DNA of 64,000 nucleotides from Hydrocarboniphaga daqingensis (GCF_900129825.1 NZ_FQWZ01000004.1:154333-218332), one strand, 5' to 3'; positions 17,349-26,583 are shown, counted from the first letter of the stretch. Program-made: numbers and translations. Notes: generated by a model from the letters alone, not told the origin.

Positions 17349-18953
17349 TCAGTAGCGGATCGTCTCGCCCGGCAGCGGCGGCGTCGTCACCGGCAGCCGC
17401 AGTGCGCGCGTGCGCTGCTCAAATGCATAGCCGAGTGCCAGCAGGCGCGGCTCGCTGAAGGCCGGGCCGAAGAACGACAGGCCCACCGGCAAGCCGCCGC
17501 TGGTGAAGCCGGCGGGCACGATCAAGTCTGGAAAGCCGGTCAGGTTGGCGAGGTTGGTCGCCGAGCCGTTGCCGGCGGTGGCCGTTGCGCCGGCCGGTGC
17601 TTCGGCTTCGATCTTGGCGGGACGCTTCGGCGAGGTCGGGTAGACGATCGCATCGAGACGGTTGCCGTCGATGATGCCGTTGACGACGCGGCGGATCATC
17701 GGCAGACCGTGTTCGATGACGGCCTGATATTCAGCGCCGTCGATTGCGCCGCTGGCGGCTTCCTGCTTGAACAGGTTCCAGCGTCCCTGATTGGGTACGA
17801 AGCCGTCGCGAGGCGAGGTCAGCGTGTCCGACAGCGCGATCAATTCGGCGTGCGTACGCGGATAGCCAGGCTTGAGTGTCTGCAGATAGGTCGTGATCTG
17901 CTCGCGGAACTCGGGGCGGCGCACGGCGTTGTAGAACTCGCCCTTGGTGTCGAGCAGCCACTTCGGATAACGCACGTCGACGATCGTTGCACCGGCCGCC
18001 TTCATCGCAGCCAGCGAGGCTTCGACGACCCAGTCGACTTCGCTGTCCTGGCCGAGGAAGTCACGCGCGACGCCGATCCGTGCGCCTTTGAGCGCGCCGG
18101 CATCGAGATGGCGCGTGTAGTCAGTCTGAAACTGTCCCTTGCTCTTTTGCGTGGCGGCGTCGGCCGGGTCCACGCCGGTCATCGTGCCGAGCGCGACGGC
18201 GACGTCGTAGACGCTGCGCGCCATCGGCCCACCGGTGTCGAAGCTCAGCGCCAGCGGAATGATGCCGTCGCGCGACAGCAACCCGTGCGTTGGCTTGAGC
18301 CCGACGATGCCGTTGGACGTCGAGGGCCCCCGGATCGAGCCGCCGGTGTCGGTGCCCATGCCCAGTGGCGCAAAGTCGGCCGCGATCGCAACGCCGGTGC
18401 CGCCGGACGAGCCCGATGGCGTGCGCGTGGTGTCGTGCGGGTTCAGGCTCTGGCCACCGAGCGAACTCATCGCGCTGCCCGATGCGAACTCCGACAGATT
18501 GACCTTGGCCAGGATGATCGCGCCGGCTTCGCGCAAGCGGCGCACCGTGTAGGCATCGTCGGGCGGGATCGAGCCCTTGAGCATGAACGAGCCACCGGTG
18601 GTCGGCAGGTCGCGCGTGTCGAAGTTGTCTTTCAGCACGACCGGAATGCCGTGCAGCGGCGAGCGTGCACCGCGCGCCTTGCGTTCGACGTCGAGCTGCC
18701 GCGCTTCGGCCAGCGCGTTCGGGTTCAGCGTGATGATCGCATTGAGCTTGGGGCCGGCCTCGTCATAGGCCTCGATCCGCTTCAAGTACAGCTGCGTCAG
18801 CTGTTCGGCGCTCAGCGTGCCGGCAGCGAAGGCCTTGTTGAAGTCGGCGATCGTCGCCGAGGTCAGCGGTACTTCGGCCGCGCGCACGCTGACCGCGTAG
18901 CTGAGTGCGAACACGGTGACCAGCACACTGCGGATCGCGGGCTTGGCTTTCAT
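17349..18953 (-). CDS. Exported amidase-signature amidase
   Basis: A 534-residue amidase with a Sec signal peptide (MKAKPAIRSVLVTVFALSYA, cleavage near VRAAE). Triad: Lys108 (IPVVLKDN), cis-Ser182 (SGSSGG) and Ser206 (GTDTGGSIRGPS). The C-terminus has the family-typical GLPVGLSFFGPAFSE. The start is placed at the ATG that begins the signal, with GGA 10 nt upstream. In-frame ATG 18968 and GTG 18977 are possible; the GTG would overlap the stop of the preceding FmdA gene. It resembles the amidase at 7009-8700 more than the Tat pair (same opening ATIADF/ATIADI and ITLNPNA/LTLNPKA). It is second in the six-gene unit, with a 98-nt gap to the membrane protein gene. Confidence 0.9.
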   Translation of the reverse strand: MKAKPAIRSVLVTVFALSYAVSVRAAEVPLTSATIADFNKAFAAGTLSAEQLTQLYLKRIEAYDEAGPKLNAIITLNPNALAEARQLDVERKARGARSPLHGIPVVLKDNFDTRDLPTTGGSFMLKGSIPPDDAYTVRRLREAGAIILAKVNLSEFASGSAMSSLGGQSLNPHDTTRTPSGSSGGTGVAIAADFAPLGMGTDTGGSIRGPSTSNGIVGLKPTHGLLSRDGIIPLALSFDTGGPMARSVYDVAVALGTMTGVDPADAATQKSKGQFQTDYTRHLDAGALKGARIGVARDFLGQDSEVDWVVEASLAAMKAAGATIVDVRYPKWLLDTKGEFYNAVRRPEFREQITTYLQTLKPGYPRTHAELIALSDTLTSPRDGFVPNQGRWNLFKQEAASGAIDGAEYQAVIEHGLPMIRRVVNGIIDGNRLDAIVYPTSPKRPAKIEAEAPAGATATAGNGSATNLANLTGFPDLIVPAGFTSGGLPVGLSFFGPAFSEPRLLALGYAFEQRTRALRLPVTTPPLPGETIRY

Positions 18954-18973
18954 CGGGATCGATTCCATGGCGC

Positions 18974-20059
18974 TCACTTGGACCAGAACGGCGTTTTGTC
19001 GTTGACGAAGATCTTCTTCGGGATCATCGAGTGAATCCCTTGCGTACCGTCGACGACTTGGGTCACGCGAAAGTCGACGCCGATGCTCGACAGCGTGAAC
19101 GCGCGCTTGAACTCCAGGCCTTTCAAGTCGAACAGGTAGCTGTTGGTCTGACGGATCGCCATCTGCATCGCCTTGTCCAGATCCGGGTCGAGTCCGAAGG
19201 CCATCCAGTGTGTGGGCGACTCGGCGCGCGGCGCTGCCAGCTTCATGCCCTTGTGGACGATGAACTGCAGGATCGCCGTGTTCGCCGTTTCCATGGCGCT
19301 GACGGTGACTTCGCCATCGCCTTGGCCGGCATGCGAGTCGCCGGTGTAGAACAGACCACCGGGATGAAACACCGGCAGGAACAGCGAAGTGCCAGCGATC
19401 AGATCCTTGCAGTCCAGATTGCCGCCGAACGTGCCCGGCGGGCCGCTGCGGCGATTGCTGCCTTCGCTGTCGGGCGGCAATACGCCCATGACGCCCATGA
19501 ACGGGCCCAGCGGGATTTCGATACCGGGCTCGTAGATGCCGACGCGGCGCGCCAGATCGAGTTTGACCGTATGCGAGTAGGGCTCAGGCACGTCGTCCGG
19601 AATACCGCCGCGACCGGGTCGCGTGGACACGGTGGCATACGGGATGCGCGGCTCCACCGACAGAATCCGCACTTCGATCGCATCGCCGGGCATCGCACCC
19701 GCGACCGCGATCGGACCCACCAGCAAGTGCCCGCTGTCGATGCCGGCGTAGCGCGTGGCCTCCTTCAGCACCTTGTCGGTTTCCCTCAGCGCGCTGGCCT
19801 GGTCCGGCGTCAGCGTGATGCCTTCCTCGCGTGCCCAGACCAGCGGGTCCTTGTCCTGCCAGCGTCCCCCGCCACCGCCGTCGATGCGTACCGTGGCGCC
19901 GGATGCGACCGTCAGGATCGGCTTCTTCTGCGCAGGGAAGTTGCCGACGGCGACATTCTCGGGCGTCAGCTTCACGTGATGCTGATACGGTGGTGTCGCC
20001 GCTGCAGCGGCCGTGGTGATCATCAGCAACGCAGCAGCGAAAGCAGTCTTGGCAAGCAT
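18974..20059 (-). CDS. Exported acetamidase/formamidase (FmdA/AmdA family), first gene of the unit
   Basis: A 361-residue protein with signal peptide MLAKTAFAAALLMITTAAAA. Blocks FGGNLDCKDL (211-220) and YTGDSHAGQGDGE (238-250) match the formamidase/acetamidase family and its paralogue at 12208-13347. Both share the same N-terminal pattern (HVKLTPEN, RIDGGGG), so one is a duplicate of the other. ATG 20059 is chosen because it opens the signal; a GTG at 20116 would add a polar leader. It is the first gene after the terminator at 20154-20192, so it should head the six-gene unit. Confidence 0.9.
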   Translation of the reverse strand: MLAKTAFAAALLMITTAAAAATPPYQHHVKLTPENVAVGNFPAQKKPILTVASGATVRIDGGGGGRWQDKDPLVWAREEGITLTPDQASALRETDKVLKEATRYAGIDSGHLLVGPIAVAGAMPGDAIEVRILSVEPRIPYATVSTRPGRGGIPDDVPEPYSHTVKLDLARRVGIYEPGIEIPLGPFMGVMGVLPPDSEGSNRRSGPPGTFGGNLDCKDLIAGTSLFLPVFHPGGLFYTGDSHAGQGDGEVTVSAMETANTAILQFIVHKGMKLAAPRAESPTHWMAFGLDPDLDKAMQMAIRQTNSYLFDLKGLEFKRAFTLSSIGVDFRVTQVVDGTQGIHSMIPKKIFVNDKTPFWSK

Positions 20060-20153
20060 GGCAGGTCCAATGGAAGCGGTCTGTTGCTTGGACGGCTTGC
20101 GTTGATCAAACCCCACCTGCCGATGCGCATCCGTCGTGGTGCTGCAACAAAAA

Positions 20154-20192
20154 AAGGCCCGGCGCTGCGACGAGGTCGCAGGGCCGGGCCTT
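20154..20192 (-). terminator. Intrinsic terminator between the SPFH/amidase unit and the six-gene unit
   Basis: A long stem: AAGGCCCGG pairs with CCGGGCCTT, with an inner CTGCGAC / GTCGCAG stem and a 3-nt loop. On the minus strand it runs into seven T residues. It lies just after the stop (20224) of the Cys-rich amidase and upstream of the FmdA gene. Confidence 0.9.
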
Positions 20193-20223
20193 ACCGCTAT
20201 TGCGCGTGACCAGCGCGGCGCTA

Positions 20224-22524
20224 CTACGGCTCGCCGGCAACCGGTGGGAATGCCGGCGGCGGCTTGCGGTGATGCGTCGCGGCTTCGTAGGCCGAGGCCA
20301 CCTTCAGCAACGTCGCTTCTTCGCCAGGGCCGGCCCAGAACGCGATGTTGTACGGCAGCGGGCTCTTCAGCACGGTCGGCTTGGTGCCAGCGACGGTTTC
20401 ATACTGCATGCCGTCCTTGCTGAGCACGAAGCTGGGCTCGTAGATGGTATCGGCGAAGCCGGCCGGCACATGGGCTTCCGGAATGCCGAGGCGTGCGCCA
20501 TAGCCAAAGCCGGCGCGCAGTTCGCGATTCGGCTCGGCAGCGCCACCGATCTTGGCCGGCAGCGTCGACAGCGGCGGGTTGACGAACACGTCGATCTTGT
20601 TCTGCTCCAGCACCTTCATCATCACCATCCGCATCGAATCGCGGCGCTTCATCGTGTACGTGGTGTCGTAGGTGCGGCTGTCCATTTCCTTGTTGCCCCA
20701 GTTGGTCATCGCGGCGGTTTTGGCGGCCGTGAAGTACTGGGCGTTCTGGTTCAGCGTCTTCCAGTCCTTGATCGTCGCGTCGCCGCGCAGCGCCAGGTAC
20801 TGCTCCATCTGGAATGCGAACGTGTAGCCGCTGATCGTGTCGTCGGTGTCGGGCGGGTTGCCCATGATGCGGCGCAGGTTCAAGTTGGCCGGCCACGGTG
20901 CCTTATGCGCCGAGGCCGCAACCAGATACGCGCGGCTGGTCACGTCGTAGCCAGGCACGCCGAACTCCGGCGTGCCGTCGGCCTTCTTCCACGACAGAAT
21001 CTCGGGCATGTGGAACGGCAGCACTTCGGCCATCGCGTCTTGGAAGCCGAACGTGACGTTCGGAATCGACGGATCGTCCGGGTACTGCGGATCGACCGTT
21101 TCAACCAGCTCGGCGCCGAGCGCTTGCAGCACTTTGAGCTCGCGGTTGATGCCGTCGATGATCGGGCCGTCGCTCGGTGCGTGCTTGACCATCAGCTCGC
21201 GAACCACGCCGATACGCATGCCGGCCAGCGGCTTGCTCTTGCCTGCCGGCGTCAGCGCCGCTGTGTACGGCGTCTTGGACGCGATCACGCGCGGCAACGC
21301 GGTGTACGGGTCGCGTGCGTCGAAGAACCCGGTCTTCGGATCGCGGAAAGCATCAAGCACGACGGCCGCATCGGCCACCGACTTGCAGTTGATGCCGGGG
21401 CGATCCTGGTACGGATTGGCGCCGATGCCGCCGCCGTAGCTGATGATGCCCTTGGTCGGCACGATGTTGACGACACCGTTGTGCGTGCCCGGGTTGCGGC
21501 AAGAGCCGCCCGTGGTTTCGCAGATCGAGCACATCACCAGATTGGCTGCCACCGACGTGCCGGAGCCGCCGCTGGAGCCGCCGGTTTCACGCTCGGTGTC
21601 GTAGGGGTTGCAGGTGGTGCCGCCCCAGGTTTCGCGTGCGCCGCCGGTGCCGATCGACGCCAGCTTGGGCTTGGCGTCGCCGCCTGGATCGCCGCTGCCG
21701 CCGTTGTATTCGCTGTTGAGCGCGTGCGCGTAGATGATCGCGCCGGCTTTGCGCATCCGCGCGACCAGCGTGGAATCTTCCGGCGCGGCGTCCATCGCGT
21801 ACTTGGCGTCGGCACCACCGGTGGAGCGCATGTCCTTGGCGTCATAGACCGCCTTGAACGACATCGGTACGCAGTACAGCGGCATCGACGCGGTGTCGAT
21901 GTTCTTGCCGAACAGCTTGTCGAGTTCGGCCGCGCGTTCGAGCGCGTCAGGTAGCTTGCGGAAGGCTTCGCAGGGCGCCGGCGCATCGGCCGGCAACGGG
22001 CCGGTCGACGGATGCGCGTCGAACTTGCCTTTGCAGGTCACCGAGCGTTCGCCACGAATGTTCAGCGTGTCCAGGCCGTTGATGCCGCCCGCATTCGGGA
22101 TGCCGGCGACGATGCCGAACTGCTGCTGCACGCTAGGATCGGACAGCGTCGGCTGCATGTGACCGTAGTCGAGCGCCTTGCCTTTGTAGCGGTCGAAGTC
22201 CGGCACCAGCTTGTTGATCGCCTTGGTCTGCGTCGGGAACTTGACGACGCTGCCGCCGCGCTGTGGACCATAGGCCTGCGCGATCGGCTTGCCGTCGGCG
22301 GTGACCGGTTGCGTGCAAAAGCCGTTGTAGGCCTTGGCGCGCGCGACATAGGCCTGGACGACTTGGGTACACGTCGTCTCACCGGCGCGCAGCGCCGCGT
22401 GCAATTGTTCGATCGAGGTTTCTTCGAGGTGGAACTTGCCGGGCGTGCCGGCCGCCGGTGTGGCCCCGGCCCACATCGCAGTCAAGGTGAGTACAGCGGT
22501 TTGGACCAGCTTGCGCGCGTGCAT
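20224..22524 (-). CDS. Large Cys-rich exported amidase-signature protein
   Basis: A 766-residue protein, longer than the roughly 500 residues usual for the family. The signal peptide is MHARKLVQTAVLTLTAMWAG. Triad: Lys224 (VPMSFKAVYD), cis-Ser317 (GGSSGG) and Ser341 (ETTGGSCRNP). It has an insertion of about 100 residues between the N-terminal helices and the Lys motif, and about ten cysteines, including Cys332, 335 and 342 around the nucleophile. Disulfides are possible if it is periplasmic. Its closest relative in the window is the amidase at 28566 (shared CNPYDTER and NLVMC blocks). It is the last gene of the SPFH/P-type ATPase unit, 68 nt after the ATPase. ATG 22524 is preferred over ATG 22530 by Shine-Dalgarno spacing. 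Confidence 0.88.
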   Translation of the reverse strand: MHARKLVQTAVLTLTAMWAGATPAAGTPGKFHLEETSIEQLHAALRAGETTCTQVVQAYVARAKAYNGFCTQPVTADGKPIAQAYGPQRGGSVVKFPTQTKAINKLVPDFDRYKGKALDYGHMQPTLSDPSVQQQFGIVAGIPNAGGINGLDTLNIRGERSVTCKGKFDAHPSTGPLPADAPAPCEAFRKLPDALERAAELDKLFGKNIDTASMPLYCVPMSFKAVYDAKDMRSTGGADAKYAMDAAPEDSTLVARMRKAGAIIYAHALNSEYNGGSGDPGGDAKPKLASIGTGGARETWGGTTCNPYDTERETGGSSGGSGTSVAANLVMCSICETTGGSCRNPGTHNGVVNIVPTKGIISYGGGIGANPYQDRPGINCKSVADAAVVLDAFRDPKTGFFDARDPYTALPRVIASKTPYTAALTPAGKSKPLAGMRIGVVRELMVKHAPSDGPIIDGINRELKVLQALGAELVETVDPQYPDDPSIPNVTFGFQDAMAEVLPFHMPEILSWKKADGTPEFGVPGYDVTSRAYLVAASAHKAPWPANLNLRRIMGNPPDTDDTISGYTFAFQMEQYLALRGDATIKDWKTLNQNAQYFTAAKTAAMTNWGNKEMDSRTYDTTYTMKRRDSMRMVMMKVLEQNKIDVFVNPPLSTLPAKIGGAAEPNRELRAGFGYGARLGIPEAHVPAGFADTIYEPSFVLSKDGMQYETVAGTKPTVLKSPLPYNIAFWAGPGEEATLLKVASAYEAATHHRKPPPAFPPVAGEP

Positions 22525-22530
22525 GAACAT

Positions 22531-22537
22531 CTCCCTT
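22531..22537 (-). promoter_or_regulatory. Shine-Dalgarno that decides the start of the Cys-rich amidase
   Basis: On the minus strand AAGGGAG ends immediately before the ATG at 22530 but 6 nt before the ATG at 22524. Normal ribosome spacing therefore selects 22524. A small hairpin (6-bp arms at 22541-22546 and 22553-22558) lies just upstream. Confidence 0.6.
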
Positions 22538-22592
22538 AGAGCTGCCTCAGCGGGCAGCGGTATCGGTTCTGACGACGCGGCGGCGGCGCCCC

Positions 22593-24521
22593 CTACGCCG
22601 GGTCGATCAGTGGCGCTTCGCGCAGGCGCGGCAGCGGCTCATGAAAGCGTAGCAAGCGTCCGGCATTGATCAGCACCAGCAGGCTGCTCAGGTGTTGTAG
22701 CAAGGCGGCGACGATCGCGCCCGCGCTGCCGAGTAGGCCGAATGCAGCGGCGGCGACGATGCCCAGCGTCCACAACAAACCGAGTGCGACATTGGCCAGC
22801 AAGCTGCGACGGCATTGACGGCTGAGCCGTACGCAGGTGCCGAGTCGTCGCAAGTCACTGCCGATCAGCACGACATCGGCCGAGGCCAGCGCGATGTCGG
22901 CGCCGCCGGCACCCATCGCGACACCGACGACGCCAGCCTTCAGCGCCAGCGAATCATTGATGCCATCGCCGACGACCATCGGCCGCAAGCCTTGTGCGAT
23001 CTGGCGTGTCACGCAGTCGAGCTTGTGCTCGGGTAGCGCTTCGGCTTGCACGTCGTGAATGCCGAGCTGCGCGGCGATGCGCTCGGCGACGCTGCGACGA
23101 TCGCCGGTCAGTACCTGTTGCCGCAGCAAGCCCAGCGAGCGCAGATCGGCCATCGCGAGCGCCGCTTCGGGTCGCAGCGTGTCGGCCATCAGTAGCCAGC
23201 CGAGAAAGCGGCCGCCGAGTGCGACACCGGCGATCGGCCCGTCGTGCGCGGGCACCGCGCCGGTGTCGATGCCGTGGCGCGCGAACAGCTCGGGTCGGCC
23301 CAGTAGGGCTTCGGTCCCGTCGGCGCTTTGTGCGACGACGCCAAGGCCAGGTGACTCGTGGACCGACGTCAGCGCCATGCGCTGTTCCGGCGGGCACAGC
23401 ATGGCCAGCGCGCGGCTGACCGGATGACTGCTGACGCTGCCCAGGCTCGCAGCCCAGCGATGCAGGTCCTCATGCGTGATCGTCGCGGCCACGCACTGCG
23501 ATTGCTGCAAGCGCAGCCGTCCCAGCGTCAGCGTGCCGGTCTTGTCGATGATCAGCGAGCCGGTGTCGGCCAGCTGTTCCAGAAACGCCGAGCCGCGAAT
23601 CAGGATGCCGTGGCGCGCAGCGGCGGCGATGCCGGCGATCGCCGTGGCCGGCGCCGACAAGGCCAGCGCGCTGGGGCAGGCGGCGACCAGCACGGCGAGC
23701 ATCGCGTTGGCGTTCTGCGTGCTGAAGTAGGTGACGGCCGCGATCAGCAGCACCAGCACCAGGTAGGCCTGGGCGTGGCGTTCCAGCAGCCGCGTGATCG
23801 GCGGCTTGGATCGCTCGGCTTGCTGCATCAGCGCGATCACTTTGCCCAATGTCGACTCGCGGCCGGTGCGCGTCACTTCGACCCGCAGCCAGCCGTCGAG
23901 GTTGATCGCGCCACCGTAGATGTCGCTGCCGGCGCTGGCGTCCACCGGCACCGACTCGCCGGTGATCGGCGCCGTGTCGAGACTGGCGCGGCCGTCGATA
24001 ACGCGGCCGTCGGCCGGCACGCGATCGCCGGCGCGAATCTCGACCCGATCGCCGGCTTTCAGCAGCCGGTTGTCGATGTCGACGACGGTGCCGTCGGCTT
24101 CGATGCGCCGTGCACGGCTTTGTGTCAGCCGGCTCAAGGCCGCGATGGCGTCGTGGGATCCGATCACGCTGCGCTCTTCGAGGACGTGGCCGAAGATCAT
24201 CACGATCGGCAGCAGCACCGCGGTGACCAGATCGCCGGTGGCCCAGGCGGCGATCATCGCCAGCGCGGTCAGCTGGTTGCTGATGCCGCGCAGCTCGGCG
24301 CTACGCAGGCTGCGCCACGCTGCTTTCAGCACCGGCGCACCGACCAGCAAGGCAGCAGCGCCGAGCAGCAACTGCGCGACGCCGGCTTGTTGTGGCGCGA
24401 CGCTGCCCCAAGCCAAGCCCAGACCGAACAAGCCCAGCGCGCTCATCGCCAGCGTCAGCTGGCGTGCAGCGCGGCCTTGCTCGGCCGGCGTCAGCATCGT
24501 GTCGCCGCGGCCGCTGCTCAT
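22593..24521 (-). CDS. P1B-like P-type ATPase with CPS motif, in an SPFH operon
   Basis: A 642-residue P-type ATPase. Motifs: actuator TGES (187-190), membrane CPS (282-284), phosphorylation site DKTGTLT (Asp326), the His-Pro of the nucleotide domain (366-367) and GDGINDS (518-524). It lacks an N-terminal heavy-metal-binding domain and has CPS where Cu/Zn exporters usually have CPC, so its ion cannot be assigned. Its ATG overlaps the stop of the preceding SPFH gene (24518-24521). It belongs to a four-gene chain with three SPFH proteins, with amidases on both sides. Physical partnership with the SPFH assembly is inference from this overlap. Confidence 0.92.
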   Translation of the reverse strand: MSSGRGDTMLTPAEQGRAARQLTLAMSALGLFGLGLAWGSVAPQQAGVAQLLLGAAALLVGAPVLKAAWRSLRSAELRGISNQLTALAMIAAWATGDLVTAVLLPIVMIFGHVLEERSVIGSHDAIAALSRLTQSRARRIEADGTVVDIDNRLLKAGDRVEIRAGDRVPADGRVIDGRASLDTAPITGESVPVDASAGSDIYGGAINLDGWLRVEVTRTGRESTLGKVIALMQQAERSKPPITRLLERHAQAYLVLVLLIAAVTYFSTQNANAMLAVLVAACPSALALSAPATAIAGIAAAARHGILIRGSAFLEQLADTGSLIIDKTGTLTLGRLRLQQSQCVAATITHEDLHRWAASLGSVSSHPVSRALAMLCPPEQRMALTSVHESPGLGVVAQSADGTEALLGRPELFARHGIDTGAVPAHDGPIAGVALGGRFLGWLLMADTLRPEAALAMADLRSLGLLRQQVLTGDRRSVAERIAAQLGIHDVQAEALPEHKLDCVTRQIAQGLRPMVVGDGINDSLALKAGVVGVAMGAGGADIALASADVVLIGSDLRRLGTCVRLSRQCRRSLLANVALGLLWTLGIVAAAAFGLLGSAGAIVAALLQHLSSLLVLINAGRLLRFHEPLPRLREAPLIDPA

Positions 24522-25600
24522 GGTGCGGCCCCGGGTAGCAGCAGGTGCGCATCGTCGCGCGGGTTCAGCATCGTCACCGAGCCCGCCTGCGCCAGTACCT
24601 TGGCGATACGTTCGCGATAGACGCGCTGCAGCAGCCCCGGATCGACGCCGTCGCGCTGCGCTTGTGACAGCTGCTGCACCGCTGCCGTGTCGCTGCGCGC
24701 TTGTGCCAGCCGTTCGGATGCGCTGGCCTGAGCGGCTTGCAGCAGCCGGTCCGCTGCCTGTGTCGCCTGCTGCAGCGTCCAGGCGGCGTCGTTGCGCGCG
24801 TCGGCGATGTTGCGCTCGGCTTGCTGGCTGGCCGTCAGCACGGCATTGAACGCGCCGACGGCGGCCGGCGGCAGCGCCGATTGCAGATCGATGCGGACCA
24901 CGCGGATGCCCAGGCCCGCGCCTTGCCGTTGCAAGGCATCGAGCCGCGCATTGATGCGATCGACCAGTTCGCTGCGCAGCCGCTCGCGCTCGCCGGCTGC
25001 GACGCGATTGCGCTCATCGGCAACCAGCTCGGGCCGGGCGACCAGAATCGTGTCCAGATCACGCGCCGCGCAGGTCTGCAGCGCGGTGTGCGTGACGATG
25101 CGGTCCAGCGCGGCCGCGACATGCGACTGCTGCAAGGCATAGCGGCGCGCATCGCTGACCTGGTAATACGCACTGATCGACATCTGCACGATGCCGGCAT
25201 CGCCGGTCAGCAGATAACCCGAGCCCGCCAGTGCATCGTCCAGCGGCGCCGCATCGTCGTCGTCCTCGGGCGACATCTCGGCGGCGTGTGCCGCTGCCGA
25301 CCGCTGCAGGCCGCTGATCGGCTGCTCGATCACGCTCTCGCTCGACGGCAGTAGCGTGACCGTTTCCAGCGGCGCTGGCAGCGCCCACAGCAGTCCGGCG
25401 CTGCGGACGCGATCGATCGCGCCGAGTCGCGTGACGACAGCCGTGTGCTGCGCGTCGATCTGCCTAAGGTTCGATGTCGCCCAGCGCAAGCCGGCGAGCA
25501 AGGTCACTGCGTATAGCGCCAGCAGCGCGAGCCGCCCCGCCTCGATCCAGTGCGCGGCGGGACTGTGACGGATGTCGGTGGCCGTCGCGGCGGCGTTCAT
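24518..25600 (-). CDS. SPFH/Band 7 protein, HflK-like (third of three)
   Basis: A 360-residue protein with one N-terminal membrane helix (about 23-40), a Band 7 domain (AVVTRLGAIDRV ... IVQMSISAYYQVSD), then a long Ala/Gln-rich helical region (about 240-330) suited to oligomer formation. An acidic stretch (SPEDDDDAAPLDD) interrupts the SPFH domain. E. coli HflK/HflC form a membrane cage around FtsH; here no ftsH is nearby. The start overlaps the upstream SPFH gene by ATGA (25597-25600) and the stop overlaps the P-type ATPase start, so near-equal synthesis is expected. Confidence 0.85.
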   Translation of the reverse strand: MNAAATATDIRHSPAAHWIEAGRLALLALYAVTLLAGLRWATSNLRQIDAQHTAVVTRLGAIDRVRSAGLLWALPAPLETVTLLPSSESVIEQPISGLQRSAAAHAAEMSPEDDDDAAPLDDALAGSGYLLTGDAGIVQMSISAYYQVSDARRYALQQSHVAAALDRIVTHTALQTCAARDLDTILVARPELVADERNRVAAGERERLRSELVDRINARLDALQRQGAGLGIRVVRIDLQSALPPAAVGAFNAVLTASQQAERNIADARNDAAWTLQQATQAADRLLQAAQASASERLAQARSDTAAVQQLSQAQRDGVDPGLLQRVYRERIAKVLAQAGSVTMLNPRDDAHLLLPGAAP

Positions 25601-26583
25601 TTGCCTGCAGCGGCGGCAGGGCCGTCGATCAGCACGCGGAATGGCGCAGCGTCGGTGCGCAGCACCAAGCGTGTGCCGGGCGTGACCAGCGTGCCGAGTG
25701 TGTCGAGCGAGCGCAGCAGTTTGTACAGCTCGGGCGAACCGGCGTAGGCGCGGCCGTAGATTGCGGCGGCCTCGACGCGCGACTGCGCTTCGATATCGGC
25801 CGCCTTGATCTGGGCATCGGCCTGGATCACGCGTGCATCGCGCTCGGCGGCGCTGCGGATCTCGGCCGCCTGACGCTTGCCGACCGCAGTGCGCTCGGTG
25901 GCGATCGTGTCGCGCTCAGCGCGCATGCGGTCGACGGTCGCGGCCAGCGTCACGCTCGGCAGCGTCAGCCGCTCGATGCCGACCTGGACCACTTGCAGGC
26001 CGTAGGTCTTCAGCAGCGTCGGCTCGATGCTGGCGGCCAGACGCGACTCGAAGCGGTCGATCTGCACTTGCGTGGCATCGGTGTTGACCAGCTGCGACAA
26101 GTCGAAGCCGCTGGCCGTGGTTTCCAGCGCGCTGCCGACGAAGCTGCGGATTTGCCGGGCGGCCTCGTCCGGCTGGTTCTGTACGGCGCGCATGAAGCGC
26201 TGGATCGCATCGGCATCGGATGCCACCTTCCACGCGACATAGGCCTGCACGATGATCCGCAAACCGTCTCGCGTGCCGGCGTCCTGCAAGCCGCTCGATG
26301 TCGTGCGCAGCCTCAGGTCGACCGGTACCGCGCTTTCAAACGGCGCGGGTATCCGCCACGCCAGCCCCGGCTGCAGCAGCACGCGTGCCGGGTTGCCGAA
26401 GCGGGTGATCACCGTGGCTTCGCCGGATCGCACTTGCACCAGGCTGGCGGTGGCCGCAGCGAAGGCCAGCAGCAAGCTCGCCACCATCAGGCGTCGACGC
26501 GGCAACGGTGTCGGCGTGGCGGCGATGTCGTCTGCGACGCCGGATGCGGGCACGCCGCTCGGGTCGGTCGTGGAGTCGGTCAT
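25597..26583 (-). CDS. SPFH/Band 7 protein, HflC-like (second of three)
   Basis: A 328-residue protein with an N-terminal helix (about 30-50), an SPFH domain beginning VRSGEATVITRFGNPARVLLQPGLAW, and the typical HflC ending: charged helix AAEIRSAAERDARVIQADAQ followed by YGRAYAGSPELYKLLRSLD. It is the clearest HflC homologue of the trio. ATGA overlaps join it to both neighbours (26580-26583 and 25597-25600). The natural partner would be an HflK-like protein, and two candidates flank it. Confidence 0.9.
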   Translation of the reverse strand: MTDSTTDPSGVPASGVADDIAATPTPLPRRRLMVASLLLAFAAATASLVQVRSGEATVITRFGNPARVLLQPGLAWRIPAPFESAVPVDLRLRTTSSGLQDAGTRDGLRIIVQAYVAWKVASDADAIQRFMRAVQNQPDEAARQIRSFVGSALETTASGFDLSQLVNTDATQVQIDRFESRLAASIEPTLLKTYGLQVVQVGIERLTLPSVTLAATVDRMRAERDTIATERTAVGKRQAAEIRSAAERDARVIQADAQIKAADIEAQSRVEAAAIYGRAYAGSPELYKLLRSLDTLGTLVTPGTRLVLRTDAAPFRVLIDGPAAAAGK

